From Candidatus Pacearchaeota archaeon (GTDB taxonomy: Archaea; Nanobdellota; Nanobdellia; Pacearchaeales; GW2011-AR1): 43,686 nt of DNA. Made by a program: the position numbers and the translations under genes. Location of the stretch: positions 1 through 43,686 of the forward strand of contig JAGLWM010000008.1 of the NCBI GenBank assembly GCA_023133415.1, read 5' to 3'. The stretch's first letter is position 1. Each line of letters begins with the position of its first letter. The notes beneath the pieces were generated by a model. That model was given only the letters and a program-made list of their open reading frames with translations, ran no database searches and was not told the DNA's origin. Of this stretch, positions 24,797-34,057 are shown in pieces.

Positions 24797-26844
24797 TATT
24801 CAAATCCCTAAAACTAGAAAACATAAGAAGTTATGAAAATTTACAAATTCAATTTCCAAAAGGCTCCGTGCTCTTGGCGGGCGACATAGGATCGGGAAAA
24901 ACCTCAATTCTTTTAGGGCTCCAATTCGCACTCTTCGGACTACAGCCAGGACAAAAAGGTGCATCGATCCTAAGGCAAGGAAAAGACGAAGCATACGCCT
25001 GCCTAGAGCTGGAAATAGACGGAGAAATAATCATACTCGAAAGAACAATTAAAAAATCAAAATCCGGCTCCATCACCCAAGACAACAATATCATAACAAT
25101 CGGAATAACAAGGGAAGAGCTCTCAACCTCAGAAATGAAAAACCGAGTAATTAATCTCTTGAACTACCCAAAAGAATTCGTCAAAAAATCCAATCTCTTA
25201 TACAAATTCACTGTCTATACTCCCCAAGAAGAAATGAAATCAATCGTCCTCGAAAAACCTGAAATCCGACTCGACACCCTCCGACATATCTTCGGAATCG
25301 ATCGATACAAACGAATCAAGGAAAACACACAAATCCTCTTTCAAAAAATCAAAGAACAAGCCAAAATAAAAGAAATCCTAATCTCAGAACTAAATCTCAC
25401 CAAAGAAAAATTCAATATAGAAAATGAAAAGAAAATAACTCTAACACGAGAAACAAACAACCTAAACATAGAATACCAAAAACTAATTTTAACAAAACAA
25501 AATTCCGAAGAAAAATTATCCTCTCTTCAAAAACTTCTCGACGACAAAAGAGATCTAGAATCAGAGTCAGCAACTTCCCAAGTTTTACTTCAAGCCAAGA
25601 AAGATTTAGAATTACGGATGAAGAAAGAAATCATAATAATGCAAAAACAGATTCACGAAGAATTTAATTTCTCCCAAGAAAGATTAAATTCAGTAGCTGA
25701 ACTTTTAGACAAACACAAAAAAATTCTAGAAGAAAAAAATTCAAAATTCCTAAATCTCGCATCACAAATTTCCGTCCTCGACTCCAAAAAAGAACGACCT
25801 TTTGAATTAAAAAATAAAATTATGTCGCTAGAAAATTGTCCAACTTGCTTACAAAAGGTAGGACAAGACCATAAATGTCGAATAGAAAAACAAGTTCAAT
25901 ATGACATCGAAGAAATTGACAGAGAACTAGAACAAAAAATACAACAAAAACAAATTCTAATTAATGAAATTGAAATTGAGAAGAATTTAATTCAAAACTA
26001 CGAAACGGACAAGACAAATCTTCAGCAAGAAAAAATAAAATTCGAACATCAAAAAACAATCCAAACAAAAATCAAATCTGACGCATTCGTCCTCGATAGA
26101 ACATCCAATGAGATTAAAGAACTAGAGCTCCAACTTCAACAACTCCAATTTAAAATTCAAACCTTTTCAAAATCACAAGAAGAATTCGATGAAGCCAAAA
26201 AAGAATTTCAAAAAATCAACGAAATATTCAGAACAAAAGAAATCACGATTGCAACAAAAACAAAAGAACTAGAACTTCTAAAAATCAAATTACAAGAGCT
26301 ATCAGAAGAAATTCAAAGCAAAGAGAAAACTCGAGAACAAATAAACCGCCTACGAAGCCTTCAAGATTGGATACAAGAAAAATTTCTAACAATGATCGAC
26401 CTCGCAGAAAAAAATGTCATGGCAAAACTCCGAACCGAATTCTCAAGCATTTTCTCCGAATGGTTCTCAGCTCTAGTATCTGACTCTCTCTTAGTCCGAC
26501 TTGACGAAGACTTCACTCCAATCATCACGAATCAAGACTACGAAATAGACTACGACTTTCTATCGGGCGGCGAACGAACAGCAACAGCCCTAGCCTACCG
26601 ACTCTCCTTAAACCAAGTCCTCAACTCAATTCTCTCCCAAATCAAAACGAAAGACATCCTAATCCTTGACGAACCAACCGACGGATTCGCAACCGAACAA
26701 ATCGACAAAATGCGAGACATCTTCGAGCAACTAAAAGCCGAACAAATAATCTTCGTCTCACATGAACAAAAAATCGAAGGCTTTGTAGACCACATAATCA
26801 GAATCCAAAAGGATGGAATATCCAGAATAGAATCAAATAGTTAA
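24793..26844 (+). CDS. rad50: DNA repair ATPase Rad50
   Basis: A 683-residue SMC-like ATPase partner of Mre11. Walker A GDIGSGKTS (30-38), a PQEEMKSIV segment (Q-loop region), two long coiled-coil arms, a zinc hook CPTC (Cys349 and Cys352), the signature LSGGERTATALAYRL near residue 590, and Walker B ILILDEPTDGF near 621-632 with VSHEQ are all visible. The arms are short: many archaeal Rad50 proteins have about 850-900 residues. It lies immediately downstream of mre11. Confidence 0.95.
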   Translation: MIFKSLKLENIRSYENLQIQFPKGSVLLAGDIGSGKTSILLGLQFALFGLQPGQKGASILRQGKDEAYACLELEIDGEIIILERTIKKSKSGSITQDNNIITIGITREELSTSEMKNRVINLLNYPKEFVKKSNLLYKFTVYTPQEEMKSIVLEKPEIRLDTLRHIFGIDRYKRIKENTQILFQKIKEQAKIKEILISELNLTKEKFNIENEKKITLTRETNNLNIEYQKLILTKQNSEEKLSSLQKLLDDKRDLESESATSQVLLQAKKDLELRMKKEIIIMQKQIHEEFNFSQERLNSVAELLDKHKKILEEKNSKFLNLASQISVLDSKKERPFELKNKIMSLENCPTCLQKVGQDHKCRIEKQVQYDIEEIDRELEQKIQQKQILINEIEIEKNLIQNYETDKTNLQQEKIKFEHQKTIQTKIKSDAFVLDRTSNEIKELELQLQQLQFKIQTFSKSQEEFDEAKKEFQKINEIFRTKEITIATKTKELELLKIKLQELSEEIQSKEKTREQINRLRSLQDWIQEKFLTMIDLAEKNVMAKLRTEFSSIFSEWFSALVSDSLLVRLDEDFTPIITNQDYEIDYDFLSGGERTATALAYRLSLNQVLNSILSQIKTKDILILDEPTDGFATEQIDKMRDIFEQLKAEQIIFVSHEQKIEGFVDHIIRIQKDGISRIESNS

Positions 26845-26874
26845 TTTTAAAAACTAAAATCAATCCCTATATCC

Positions 26875-27129
26875 ATGGAAATCAAAGTCTTAAAAGATGA
26901 AAAAAACGAGTTAGACATAGAATTATCAAATCTAACAATCGCAGAAGTTTTAAGGGTCTACCTAAACAAACAAGGAGCAAAACTAGCGGCTTGGAGAAAA
27001 GAACATCAAACAAAGAATCCAATTCTTCATATCGAAGGCAACAATCCCAGAAAACTCCTAAAGAGTGCAATCACGGCACTAGAAAAAGAAATTGACAAAA
27101 CAGTTGACGAATTCAAAAAATTAAAGTAG
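26875..27129 (+). CDS. rpoL: RNA polymerase subunit L (Rpb11)
   Basis: An 84-residue subunit that pairs with RpoD to start RNA polymerase assembly. The short alpha-like fold is seen: VLKDEKNELDIELSNLTIAE, then VLRVYLNKQGAKLAAWRKEH, PILHIEGNN and a C-terminal helix KLLKSAITALEKEID. The usual E..H.L.N.LR motif is changed to LSNLTIAEVLRVYL. It is the right length and order. It lies 30 bases after rad50. Confidence 0.88.
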   Translation: MEIKVLKDEKNELDIELSNLTIAEVLRVYLNKQGAKLAAWRKEHQTKNPILHIEGNNPRKLLKSAITALEKEIDKTVDEFKKLK

Positions 27130-27217
27130 TCAATATCCAAAATTTTATTTCTACAATAACTTAATATTTATAAAAAACAACATAAATAATTATAAATTGA
27201 ACTTTCCTCAACAGACA

Positions 27218-27973
27218 ATGACAACCCAATCCAAAATCTCCACCGGATCCTATGATCTAAACAAATTTCTCCACAGTGGTTATGAAACCGACATCATCAC
27301 AACCTTCTATGGACCAGGCGGCTCAGGCAAATCAAACCTCGCAATAATCCTAGCAACTTGTCAAGCAAAAAAACAAAACAAAACAATTTTCATCGACACA
27401 GAGGGGGGCTTCTCAATAGAACGTTTCAAACAAATTCACAGAGGGGAAAAAGAACAAATAGAAAACGATCTCCAAAATATTCTCCTCCTAAAACCGACAT
27501 CCTTTCAAGAACAAGAAAAAGCCTTCCAGCAAATGCTTGAACACGTCAAAAACGAAACAATCTCCCTAATCATCATAGACTCAATCGCAATGCTCTACCG
27601 ACTCGAACTAGGCGAAGCAATATCCTCAAACAATCAAGAAAAAATATCCCAAGTCAATCGCAAACTCGCAAGTCAGTTAAGAACCCTAAACGAAATCGCA
27701 AGAAAACAAAACATCCCAGTCATAATAACAAACCAAGTCTACTCTCAATTCGAATCGAATACCCAACCCCTAATGCCTAATACCTCGACGCCAGAGCGTC
27801 GCGTCTCAATGGTCGGCGGCGACCTTTTAAAATATTGGAGCAAATGTCTAATCGAACTTCAAAACTATCACGACAGAAGAAAGATTATTTTAAGAAAACA
27901 CCGCAGTTTGCCCGTCAAAGAATTGGCGTTTGAAATCATTAATGCAGGAATTAGAAAACGGGGGTTGTTTTAA
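27218..27973 (+). CDS. radB: Recombinase-like ATPase RadB
   Basis: A 251-residue RecA/Rad51-family paralogue found in archaea, which assists homologous recombination. Walker A GPGGSGKSN, IFIDTEGGFSIERF, the Walker B strand LIIIDSIAMLYRLEL, the arginine/loop stretch ASQLRTLNEIARKQNIPVII and TNQVYSQF, and the VGGDLLKYWSKCLIEL block are typical of RadB; no N-terminal HhH domain is present, as expected. I start at ATG 27218 with a TATA-like AATTATAAATTG about 26 nt upstream; an upstream TTG is less likely. The last codons are repeated at 28561. Confidence 0.93.
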   Translation: MTTQSKISTGSYDLNKFLHSGYETDIITTFYGPGGSGKSNLAIILATCQAKKQNKTIFIDTEGGFSIERFKQIHRGEKEQIENDLQNILLLKPTSFQEQEKAFQQMLEHVKNETISLIIIDSIAMLYRLELGEAISSNNQEKISQVNRKLASQLRTLNEIARKQNIPVIITNQVYSQFESNTQPLMPNTSTPERRVSMVGGDLLKYWSKCLIELQNYHDRRKIILRKHRSLPVKELAFEIINAGIRKRGLF

Positions 27974-28025
27974 TATATTATCTAGAACATATTTATTTTT
28001 AAAGTCCAACTATATTAATAAATTC

Positions 28026-28508
28026 ATGCCCAAATTATTTAATAAAGAAGAAAAAGCGCCTACGGAATATCCAGTTTTTAATTTGGAAGTTACGAGGGAC
28101 AAATCAACGCCATTCTTACGAAAACATGATAGAACAAGTCGATATATCGGGGAATTTATAGTTTATAACTCTGGGCAATTGAAAAGAGGAATAGATACAA
28201 CTTTACACACCTATGAAACAAAAATAGAATATTGTGATAACTGCATACATTTTCCGAGCGGGAGAGTAATAGATAGTATAACCAAAGATTCAAAACCATT
28301 TCTTGAAGCAAAGTTTGAAACTCCTTGTTTTACACTTGACGGATTTTATTCTATTGTTTGCCCAGAGGTTTCAGAAAAATCGAAATCACTTACTGAATAT
28401 ATTAAACAATTTAATCCGAAATTTCAATTCAATTCAATAGCAACCCACGAAAACACAAGGCTCAAACTTTTAGAAAACGCATATAAAAGATACGTGTCCA
28501 ACCAGTAG
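28026..28508 (+). CDS. Unknown protein between radB-end repeats
   Basis: A 160-residue protein I do not recognise. The ATG at 28026 is chosen because an upstream in-frame start lies inside radB and a TATA-like TTATTTTTAAAG lies about 25-30 bases before it. It contains three scattered cysteine sites (EYCDNCIHFPSG, TPCFT, IVCPE), with CDNC and the later ones possibly binding metal. No signal or membrane helix is seen. It stands between radB and a partial repeat of the radB 3' end. Confidence 0.6.
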   Translation: MPKLFNKEEKAPTEYPVFNLEVTRDKSTPFLRKHDRTSRYIGEFIVYNSGQLKRGIDTTLHTYETKIEYCDNCIHFPSGRVIDSITKDSKPFLEAKFETPCFTLDGFYSIVCPEVSEKSKSLTEYIKQFNPKFQFNSIATHENTRLKLLENAYKRYVSNQ

Positions 28509-28560
28509 TTATTTATAGTTTTTTCCTTGTGTATAATTTCCCTATCAACTTATCGTTCTC

Positions 28561-28617
28561 GATGAATTGGTATTTAAAATTGCTGAAGCAGGGATTAGGA
28601 AGAGAGAGTTGTTTTAA
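28561..28617 (+). pseudogene. Duplicated radB 3' end
   Basis: The frame DELVFKIAEAGIRKRELF and stop matches the RadB ending KELAFEIINAGIRKRGLF and stop. Similarity continues past the stop (TAATA...TAGAA..., then ATTTATTTTTAAA). There is no start or upstream radB sequence. The copy forms the right boundary of the segment carrying the unknown 160-residue gene. Confidence 0.85.
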
Positions 28618-28668
28618 TAGATCCTATAGAATACATTTATTTTTAAATTCATTTTGCCATATTTATTT

Positions 28669-29640
28669 ATGATTATTGATCCTCATGTTCATCTCAGAGA
28701 CGAAGAGCAATCTTATAAAACTACAATAGCCATAGGATTAAAAGAGGCAAAAAAATCAGGAGTGATTGCCGTCTTTGATATGCCAAATTCATACAGTCCA
28801 GTTACAACCAGAAAAAGAGCTCTCGAAAGATTATCCATCGCGAAAAGAGCAAACTCTTCAGTTTTTTATGGAACATATATCGGTTTAACTTCTGACTCCG
28901 CACAAGTCAGAGAGGCGGTAAAAACACACGCAGAGTTGTTTCCCAAAGTGGTAGGGTTAAAACTATTTGCAGGACATTCTGTAGGAAACTTAGGGGTAAT
29001 TGAAGAGGGGGATCAAAAAGAGCTCTATGAATCACTAGATAAATATCGGGGCGTTCTTGTTGTCCATTGCGAGAAAGAGGCTTTTCTAAAACCGGAATTG
29101 TGGGATGCACAGAATCCAATAACCCATTGCATGGCGAGACCACCAAAAGCAGAGTTAAAATCAATAGAGGACCAGGTCAAATTTGCACACGAAGCCAATT
29201 TTCAAGGAACACTTCACATCGCGCATATCTCAACCCCAGAAGCGGTGAATTTTGTAAATGGCATAAGAAGAGATATTAGAAATTTGAAAATAACTTGCGG
29301 AGCAACCCCTCACCATTTATTCATGTATGATGAAATGATGAATGGAGAGAGTGGGTTGATGTTAAAAATGAACCCTCCGCTAAGAACAAAAAAAGAACAA
29401 GAGGGATTATTGGAATGTTTAAGACGAGGAGAAATAGACTGGATTGAAACAGACCACGCGCCACATACGGAAGATGAAAAACTTAATCCCCCTTACATGT
29501 CTGGAATTCCAGGTTTACATAGATGGCCATCAGTTATCGAAAGATTAAGAAAAATGAGTTTCTCAGAACAACAAATTCAAAACTTAACATTCAACAACGT
29601 TATAAAGACATTCAAACTAAACAAAAATTTCTATATGTAA
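28669..29640 (+). CDS. pyrC: Dihydroorotase
   Basis: A 323-residue amidohydrolase closing the pyrimidine ring (carbamoyl-aspartate to dihydroorotate). MIIDPHVHLRD gives the HxH metal pair, GLKLFAGHS contains the likely carbamylated lysine, VVHCEKEA and LHIAHISTPEA supply the metal histidines, ATPHHLF follows, and ETDHAPHT gives the catalytic aspartate. It begins directly at the barrel and is about 80-100 residues shorter than common class I enzymes because the outer beta-sandwich is mostly absent. I chose ATG 28669 over an upstream TTG. It is followed one base later by pyrD. Confidence 0.92.
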   Translation: MIIDPHVHLRDEEQSYKTTIAIGLKEAKKSGVIAVFDMPNSYSPVTTRKRALERLSIAKRANSSVFYGTYIGLTSDSAQVREAVKTHAELFPKVVGLKLFAGHSVGNLGVIEEGDQKELYESLDKYRGVLVVHCEKEAFLKPELWDAQNPITHCMARPPKAELKSIEDQVKFAHEANFQGTLHIAHISTPEAVNFVNGIRRDIRNLKITCGATPHHLFMYDEMMNGESGLMLKMNPPLRTKKEQEGLLECLRRGEIDWIETDHAPHTEDEKLNPPYMSGIPGLHRWPSVIERLRKMSFSEQQIQNLTFNNVIKTFKLNKNFYM

Positions 29641-29641
29641 A

Positions 29642-30670
29642 ATGGATAAATGGAGAAACCGTTTCGACAAATTTTACGATTGGATAAAACCAATAGTTTT
29701 TAGTATCACTAAAAAGAATCCCGAACAAGCACACTGGGCATTCACTAATTTCTGTCAAACATTAAATTATTTGGAATTAGACAAAAAAGTTTTAGATAAT
29801 GAATCCAACCAAAAAACTCCTCCATGGAAAATTTCAAACGCTGCAGGGTTTAATAAAAATGCTGAATTTTCTTCAAGGATTATTGAATATTTAGGTTTCG
29901 ATCGGATGGTTGTCGGGACAGCAACGGCAGACGAATGGAAGGGCAATGTAAAGCCGAGAATAATAAGATTTCCAGAAAGCGATTCTATGGTTAATTGGAT
30001 GGGGCTTCCTGGAATCGGTGCCGAGAGAGTAGCCAGACGACTTCAGAATCAGGGAAATGAGGGAATTCCTATAACTATAAATTTAATGTCTACTCCTGAA
30101 AAAAGTGGTAAGGATATGTTGCGAGATTTAGAAAAAACGGTCTTAAGTTCACGTTATGTACCACGAGTTGACAGATTTGAATTAAATATCTCTTGCCCAA
30201 ACATATGGGGAAATAATAACAAAATGGACGTAAGAACAAAATACCGAGGTCAGTTAAAAAACATGCTGGATATAGTTAAAAAAGGGATGACAGATAGTCA
30301 AGATTTATACATTAAAGTATCACCAGATTTATGCGAAAGGGACGTTGACGAAATTTTGAGAGCTTGTGAAGCATATGATGTCAGGGGTTTCACGACGACA
30401 AACACAACTACTAATCACAACCCAAGATACATTCCAAAATCTCCAGACAAGGGCGGAGCAAGCGGAAATGCAGTTTACAAAGATTCTATCAGAGTCCAAG
30501 AGCTTTTTGCAGACAGAACAGACGCAAAATTAATCGCATGTGGTGGCATTAATTCCATAACAAGGGCAAGAGAAAGATGTTCAATTGGAAATACATCTGA
30601 AATTCAGCTATATACTCCAATAATTTTTTCAGGGCCGAAATTATTAAGAAATTTGAGAGAGGCAATATAA
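29642..30670 (+). CDS. pyrD: Dihydroorotate dehydrogenase
   Basis: A 342-residue FMN enzyme making orotate. An N-terminal helical stretch (residues 1-50, with PEQAHWAFTNFCQTL) and NAAGFNKNAE resemble the membrane-associated, quinone-using class 2 enzymes. NISCPN in the FMN/active-site strand has Cys where class 2 usually has Ser. KVSPDL, TTNTTTNHN, DKGGASGNAVY and LIACGGINS complete the FMN site. Electron acceptor is therefore uncertain. It sits one base after pyrC, so these form a small pyrimidine operon. Confidence 0.92.
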   Translation: MDKWRNRFDKFYDWIKPIVFSITKKNPEQAHWAFTNFCQTLNYLELDKKVLDNESNQKTPPWKISNAAGFNKNAEFSSRIIEYLGFDRMVVGTATADEWKGNVKPRIIRFPESDSMVNWMGLPGIGAERVARRLQNQGNEGIPITINLMSTPEKSGKDMLRDLEKTVLSSRYVPRVDRFELNISCPNIWGNNNKMDVRTKYRGQLKNMLDIVKKGMTDSQDLYIKVSPDLCERDVDEILRACEAYDVRGFTTTNTTTNHNPRYIPKSPDKGGASGNAVYKDSIRVQELFADRTDAKLIACGGINSITRARERCSIGNTSEIQLYTPIIFSGPKLLRNLREAI

Positions 30671-30679
30671 TATTATACT

Positions 30680-32908
30680 CTATTTCTTCTTTTTCACCTT
30701 CTTTTTTCTAACCTTTTTTCCTTTCACATAATCCACAATCTTCCCGTCCACAATCTCAATCTCACCACTTGCCAACTTCTCCTTAAACTCAGCCTTCTTC
30801 TTCCTCATCTCCTCATTCGTAGAACATTCAGGATTAAAACAAAACTTCCAAGGCGCTCGCCCCTTCTGAAAACTCTGTATAAGTGGAAATCCACACTCCT
30901 TACATAACTCCAACTCCTCTATCTCCTGTCCTCTGTCATCTGCCATCTTTACTCTAGCAGGCTTCATCATCCCCTTTGGCGGCAACGAATAAGTCGTCTT
31001 ACAATCAGGATAAGCATCACAACTCACAAAATATCTCCCAAACTTCTTCCCATACATCACACGGAGATTCCCCTTCCCACAAACTCGACACTTATCCATC
31101 GTATTCGCCTCCCTCTCCTGCTCCCATACAACAGCATTCGCATCCGCCAAACTTTTTCCCATCTCCTTCAAATTCTTCGTCATCCCCTCCGCAATCACTC
31201 TAATAGCCTTCTTGGCATTATCCAAGATACCCTTTTTCATTTTCACCAACTGATCCCGACCACCAGAACTTGAGAAATTTTCAATTTTTTCAAGTTCTTC
31301 CGTCATCAGACGAGTCAGCTCCTCACTCAAAATCACCGGAGCATAATTCTCCAACGTCTCACACATCCTCATCCCTAACTCCGTCACCTCGATACTCTTC
31401 TCTCTAACATATCCCCTAGAATAAAGTGTCTCAACAATCGCAGCCCGCGTCGCCTTCGTTCCAAGCCCTTTCTTCTCCAATTCTTTAACAAGCGATGCAG
31501 CAGAATACCTTCGCGGCGGCTTCGTCTCCTTCTCTTCCGTCCGAATTTCCAAAACATCAACCTCCCCATCAATCGTCGGAATCTCAACTTCCTTCGTCCC
31601 ATGCGGATAAACATTCATCCAACCCTTCTCTCTAATCTGCGTTCCATTCGCACTAAAACCCAAGCCGCCAACTTTCACAGCAACCCTCTTCCTATCCAAA
31701 ACAGCCGAATCACAAAAACACGAAATAAACCGCTTCACAATCAAATCATAAATCTTCTTATCTCTCTCAGGAATCTTAATCTTCTCTCCAGTCGGATAAA
31801 TAGCAGGATGAGCCGGATCGCTCTTCTTTCCCTCGGTCGGCTTCAAATTCACAGCATACTTGACCTTCGATGTATACTTCTTCAACCTCTTCAAAATCTT
31901 ATCATAACCAATCGACGCATCATACTTCTGACTCGAAGTCCTCGGATACGAAATCGCCCCAAGCAAATACAAATTCTGAGCCGACTTCAAAGTCTGCGTC
32001 GGAGTAAACCCACAATTTTTATAAGCCTCAGTCTGCAGCGTCGTCAAATCAAACGGCACCGGAGCAGCAACCACTTTCTCCGAAACACTGGTCTTCGCCT
32101 CACCTTTCTTTCCCATCAAATGCCGAAACCTCAACAACTCCGACTCATTAAAAATATCTTTAGGATACTTCACTTCCAATTTCTGCCCCTTAATATCCCT
32201 AACCTGCAAAAATACATTCCAAAACGGCTCAGATTTAAAATCACCAATCTCCCCTTCTCTCTCCACAACAATCTTCAACGCCGGACCCTGAACCCGACCA
32301 ATCGACAAAATCCTAAATGTCCCAGTAGATGACAATGCCTTCATTAAACCCCTCGACAAATTAATACCGTAAAACCAATCCAAATAATGCCGAGTCTCTC
32401 CACTCACAGCCGCACCCCAATTCAACATCGGCATCAAATTCTCAAAACTCTCATCCAAAGCCTGCTTCGTCAATAAAGAAAACTTCATCCTTCGGGCATC
32501 TTTCTGTTTACAAATAAATCGCACAACATTCCAACCAATCACCTCACCCTCAACATCAAAGTCCGTTGCAACGATAAACTCATCAGCCTCCTTAGCCAAC
32601 TTTCTCAAAACCGTCAAATACTTTTTAGTAAAAGCTCCACCCTTCTTATTATGTGCCGGCTTCCACTCAACTTCAAAATTCGGAAACGGCCCCCTCTTTG
32701 CAATCTGCTGAATCCCAAACAAATGACCAACAGCACACCCAACAATATATTTCTTTTCCCCTTTGTAAAACTCATAATACGAAACTTTATTTTTGTCCGT
32801 AATTTTTTCGTCTGTTGCTCCGCTCAACGCCGCCGCTATTTTGGCCGCCGCTGCCGGTTTTTCTGTTATTATTAAAGTTGTGTTTTTATCGGATTTCCTT
32901 TTTGCCAT
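30680..32908 (-). CDS. topA: DNA topoisomerase I (type IA)
   Basis: A 742-residue type IA topoisomerase that relaxes negative supercoils. TOPRIM features are LIITEKPAAAAKIA near the N-terminus and ATDFDVEGE (acidic DxDxE-type triad). The active tyrosine is Tyr321 in AISYPRTSSQKY. GRVQGPALKIVVERE and RYSAASLVKELEKKGLGTKATRAAI are standard. Two C-terminal zinc-ribbon modules are visible (CRVCGKG...CDAYPDC and CKECG...CFNPEC), followed by a Lys-rich tail. The start overlaps the recombinase stop by one base (TAATG). Confidence 0.95.
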   Translation of the reverse strand: MAKRKSDKNTTLIITEKPAAAAKIAAALSGATDEKITDKNKVSYYEFYKGEKKYIVGCAVGHLFGIQQIAKRGPFPNFEVEWKPAHNKKGGAFTKKYLTVLRKLAKEADEFIVATDFDVEGEVIGWNVVRFICKQKDARRMKFSLLTKQALDESFENLMPMLNWGAAVSGETRHYLDWFYGINLSRGLMKALSSTGTFRILSIGRVQGPALKIVVEREGEIGDFKSEPFWNVFLQVRDIKGQKLEVKYPKDIFNESELLRFRHLMGKKGEAKTSVSEKVVAAPVPFDLTTLQTEAYKNCGFTPTQTLKSAQNLYLLGAISYPRTSSQKYDASIGYDKILKRLKKYTSKVKYAVNLKPTEGKKSDPAHPAIYPTGEKIKIPERDKKIYDLIVKRFISCFCDSAVLDRKRVAVKVGGLGFSANGTQIREKGWMNVYPHGTKEVEIPTIDGEVDVLEIRTEEKETKPPRRYSAASLVKELEKKGLGTKATRAAIVETLYSRGYVREKSIEVTELGMRMCETLENYAPVILSEELTRLMTEELEKIENFSSSGGRDQLVKMKKGILDNAKKAIRVIAEGMTKNLKEMGKSLADANAVVWEQEREANTMDKCRVCGKGNLRVMYGKKFGRYFVSCDAYPDCKTTYSLPPKGMMKPARVKMADDRGQEIEELELCKECGFPLIQSFQKGRAPWKFCFNPECSTNEEMRKKKAEFKEKLASGEIEIVDGKIVDYVKGKKVRKKKVKKKK

Positions 32909-33711
32909 TATAGATTATCTAATGGAGACTTTATATTTTTAATTGATGCCTGAGATATGTGTGTATAAATCTGAGTTGTCTTAATAGAAGAATGCCCCAA
33001 CAATTTTTGAATAATCCTTAAATCAGTTCCTTGCTCTAGAAGATGTGTAGCAAAACTATGACGAAGCAAATGCGGATAAACTCTTTTTTTTATATTTGCT
33101 TTTTTTGCAGCATTTTGGACAATCTTTGCGATTGTTTTTTTAGTCAATTTTTCTCCTCGATTTGAAGGGAATAAAATTTTAGAATTATTTAAACTACAAT
33201 AGTTTTCCAAGTTGTTTTTAATAGAAGAAGGCACTTTAACAAATCTATCTTTCTTGCCTTTTGCCAATTTAATATGAATTAGATCTTCATCAAAATTAAC
33301 ATCCCCCTTTTTTAAATTTACAATTTCACTAACCCTTAATCCACAACCATAAAGTAATTTAATAATCAGACGATGTTTTATATTCAAAGTCGAATCAATC
33401 ATTTTCCTGATCTCCCCATGTGTTAAAATTTCCGGAAGGGTTTTATTTCTTTTTGGATTTGGAATATCCAGTTTTTGATTAAGAATCGTCCTAAAGAAAT
33501 ATTTAAGTGCAAAAACATTGTGACCAACGGAGGCGGGTTTATTTTTTGACAATTTCTCAATTAAAAATTCCCTTACACTCTCTTGATTTATTCCCTTATT
33601 CTTTGCAAAGTTTAAATAGATTTTAACATGATTCAAATAAGATTTGATTGTTTGCCCAGAATAATTTTTAAGCTTCAAATTATCCTCTAATTTTTTTAAT
33701 AATGCCTCCAT
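32908..33711 (-). CDS. Xer-type tyrosine recombinase beside the cassette array
   Basis: A 267-residue tyrosine recombinase from ATG 33711 ([20 protein letters not shown]). I reject the upstream extension because it runs through the promoter and into the array. The N-terminal SAM-like core-binding domain ([18 protein letters not shown]) is followed by the catalytic domain: [15 protein letters not shown] (box I Arg), GKGKKDR-type Lys, [15 protein letters not shown] (His and Arg), [14 protein letters not shown] with the nucleophilic Tyr. The end [12 protein letters not shown] resembles archaeal XerA and integron IntI endings. The extra insert that marks IntI between the Lys motif and box II is absent. 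It overlaps topA by one base, suggesting co-transcription. Confidence 0.93.
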   Translation of the reverse strand: MEALLKKLEDNLKLKNYSGQTIKSYLNHVKIYLNFAKNKGINQESVREFLIEKLSKNKPASVGHNVFALKYFFRTILNQKLDIPNPKRNKTLPEILTHGEIRKMIDSTLNIKHRLIIKLLYGCGLRVSEIVNLKKGDVNFDEDLIHIKLAKGKKDRFVKVPSSIKNNLENYCSLNNSKILFPSNRGEKLTKKTIAKIVQNAAKKANIKKRVYPHLLRHSFATHLLEQGTDLRIIQKLLGHSSIKTTQIYTHISQASIKNIKSPLDNL

Positions 33712-33730
33712 CTTTTTAAAATAAAGAAAT

Positions 33731-33742
33731 ATTATATAAAGG
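33731..33742 (-). promoter_or_regulatory. Recombinase promoter (TATA box)
   Basis: On the minus strand CCTTTATATAAT lies 20-31 bases before the chosen ATG (33711), preceded by an A-rich/AC BRE-like stretch. This spacing gives a leaderless mRNA and supports the short start of the recombinase. Confidence 0.65.
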
Positions 33743-33796
33743 TTACTAAACATCCCCCTGTAGATTATAAACAGAAATTTATTCCTGTTTCCATTA

Positions 33797-33805
33797 TGTT
33801 GCTTG
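33797..33805 (+). other. attI-like boundary (array entry site)
   Basis: TGTTGCTTG, preceded by TTA, carries the same ATG/TT core as the other array sites. Its reverse complement CAAGCAACA occurs exactly at the left edge of the next site (34673-34681). It lies about 60 bases upstream of the recombinase promoter, where an integron insertion site would be expected. No paired left half is evident, as in attI. The assignment is inference from layout. Confidence 0.6.
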
Positions 33806-34057
33806 GCTTCGCCCAAATTTTAATTTTTCTTTTCTTTCCCACCCTAACGATAAGAGAGATAAGCCCGCAGTCCTTCGGACAAATAGCCTTTGTCTTCGAC
33901 AAAATAAAAAAACTTCTTTTATCCGACCAACGAAAAAACTACAACGAAATTAAAATTTCGCATAACCAAGGATAAAAGGCTCGTTTCACTCACGCAAATT
34001 TTTCATTTAATTAGAAATAATCTTCCTCCCAAAATTAACTTATATTTTTTTTCAATT

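Noticed and set aside
33712-33816. 35-residue N-terminal extension of the recombinase
   Set aside because: It runs through a good TATA box and into the attI-like site; the family starts at [12 protein letters not shown], so the short start is better supported.
33840-33980. A further complete attC-like site or transposon between the attI-like core and the deaminase gene
   Set aside because: Several inverted repeats are present, but no ATG/TT core with matching AACA box could be assembled; left as part of cassette 1.
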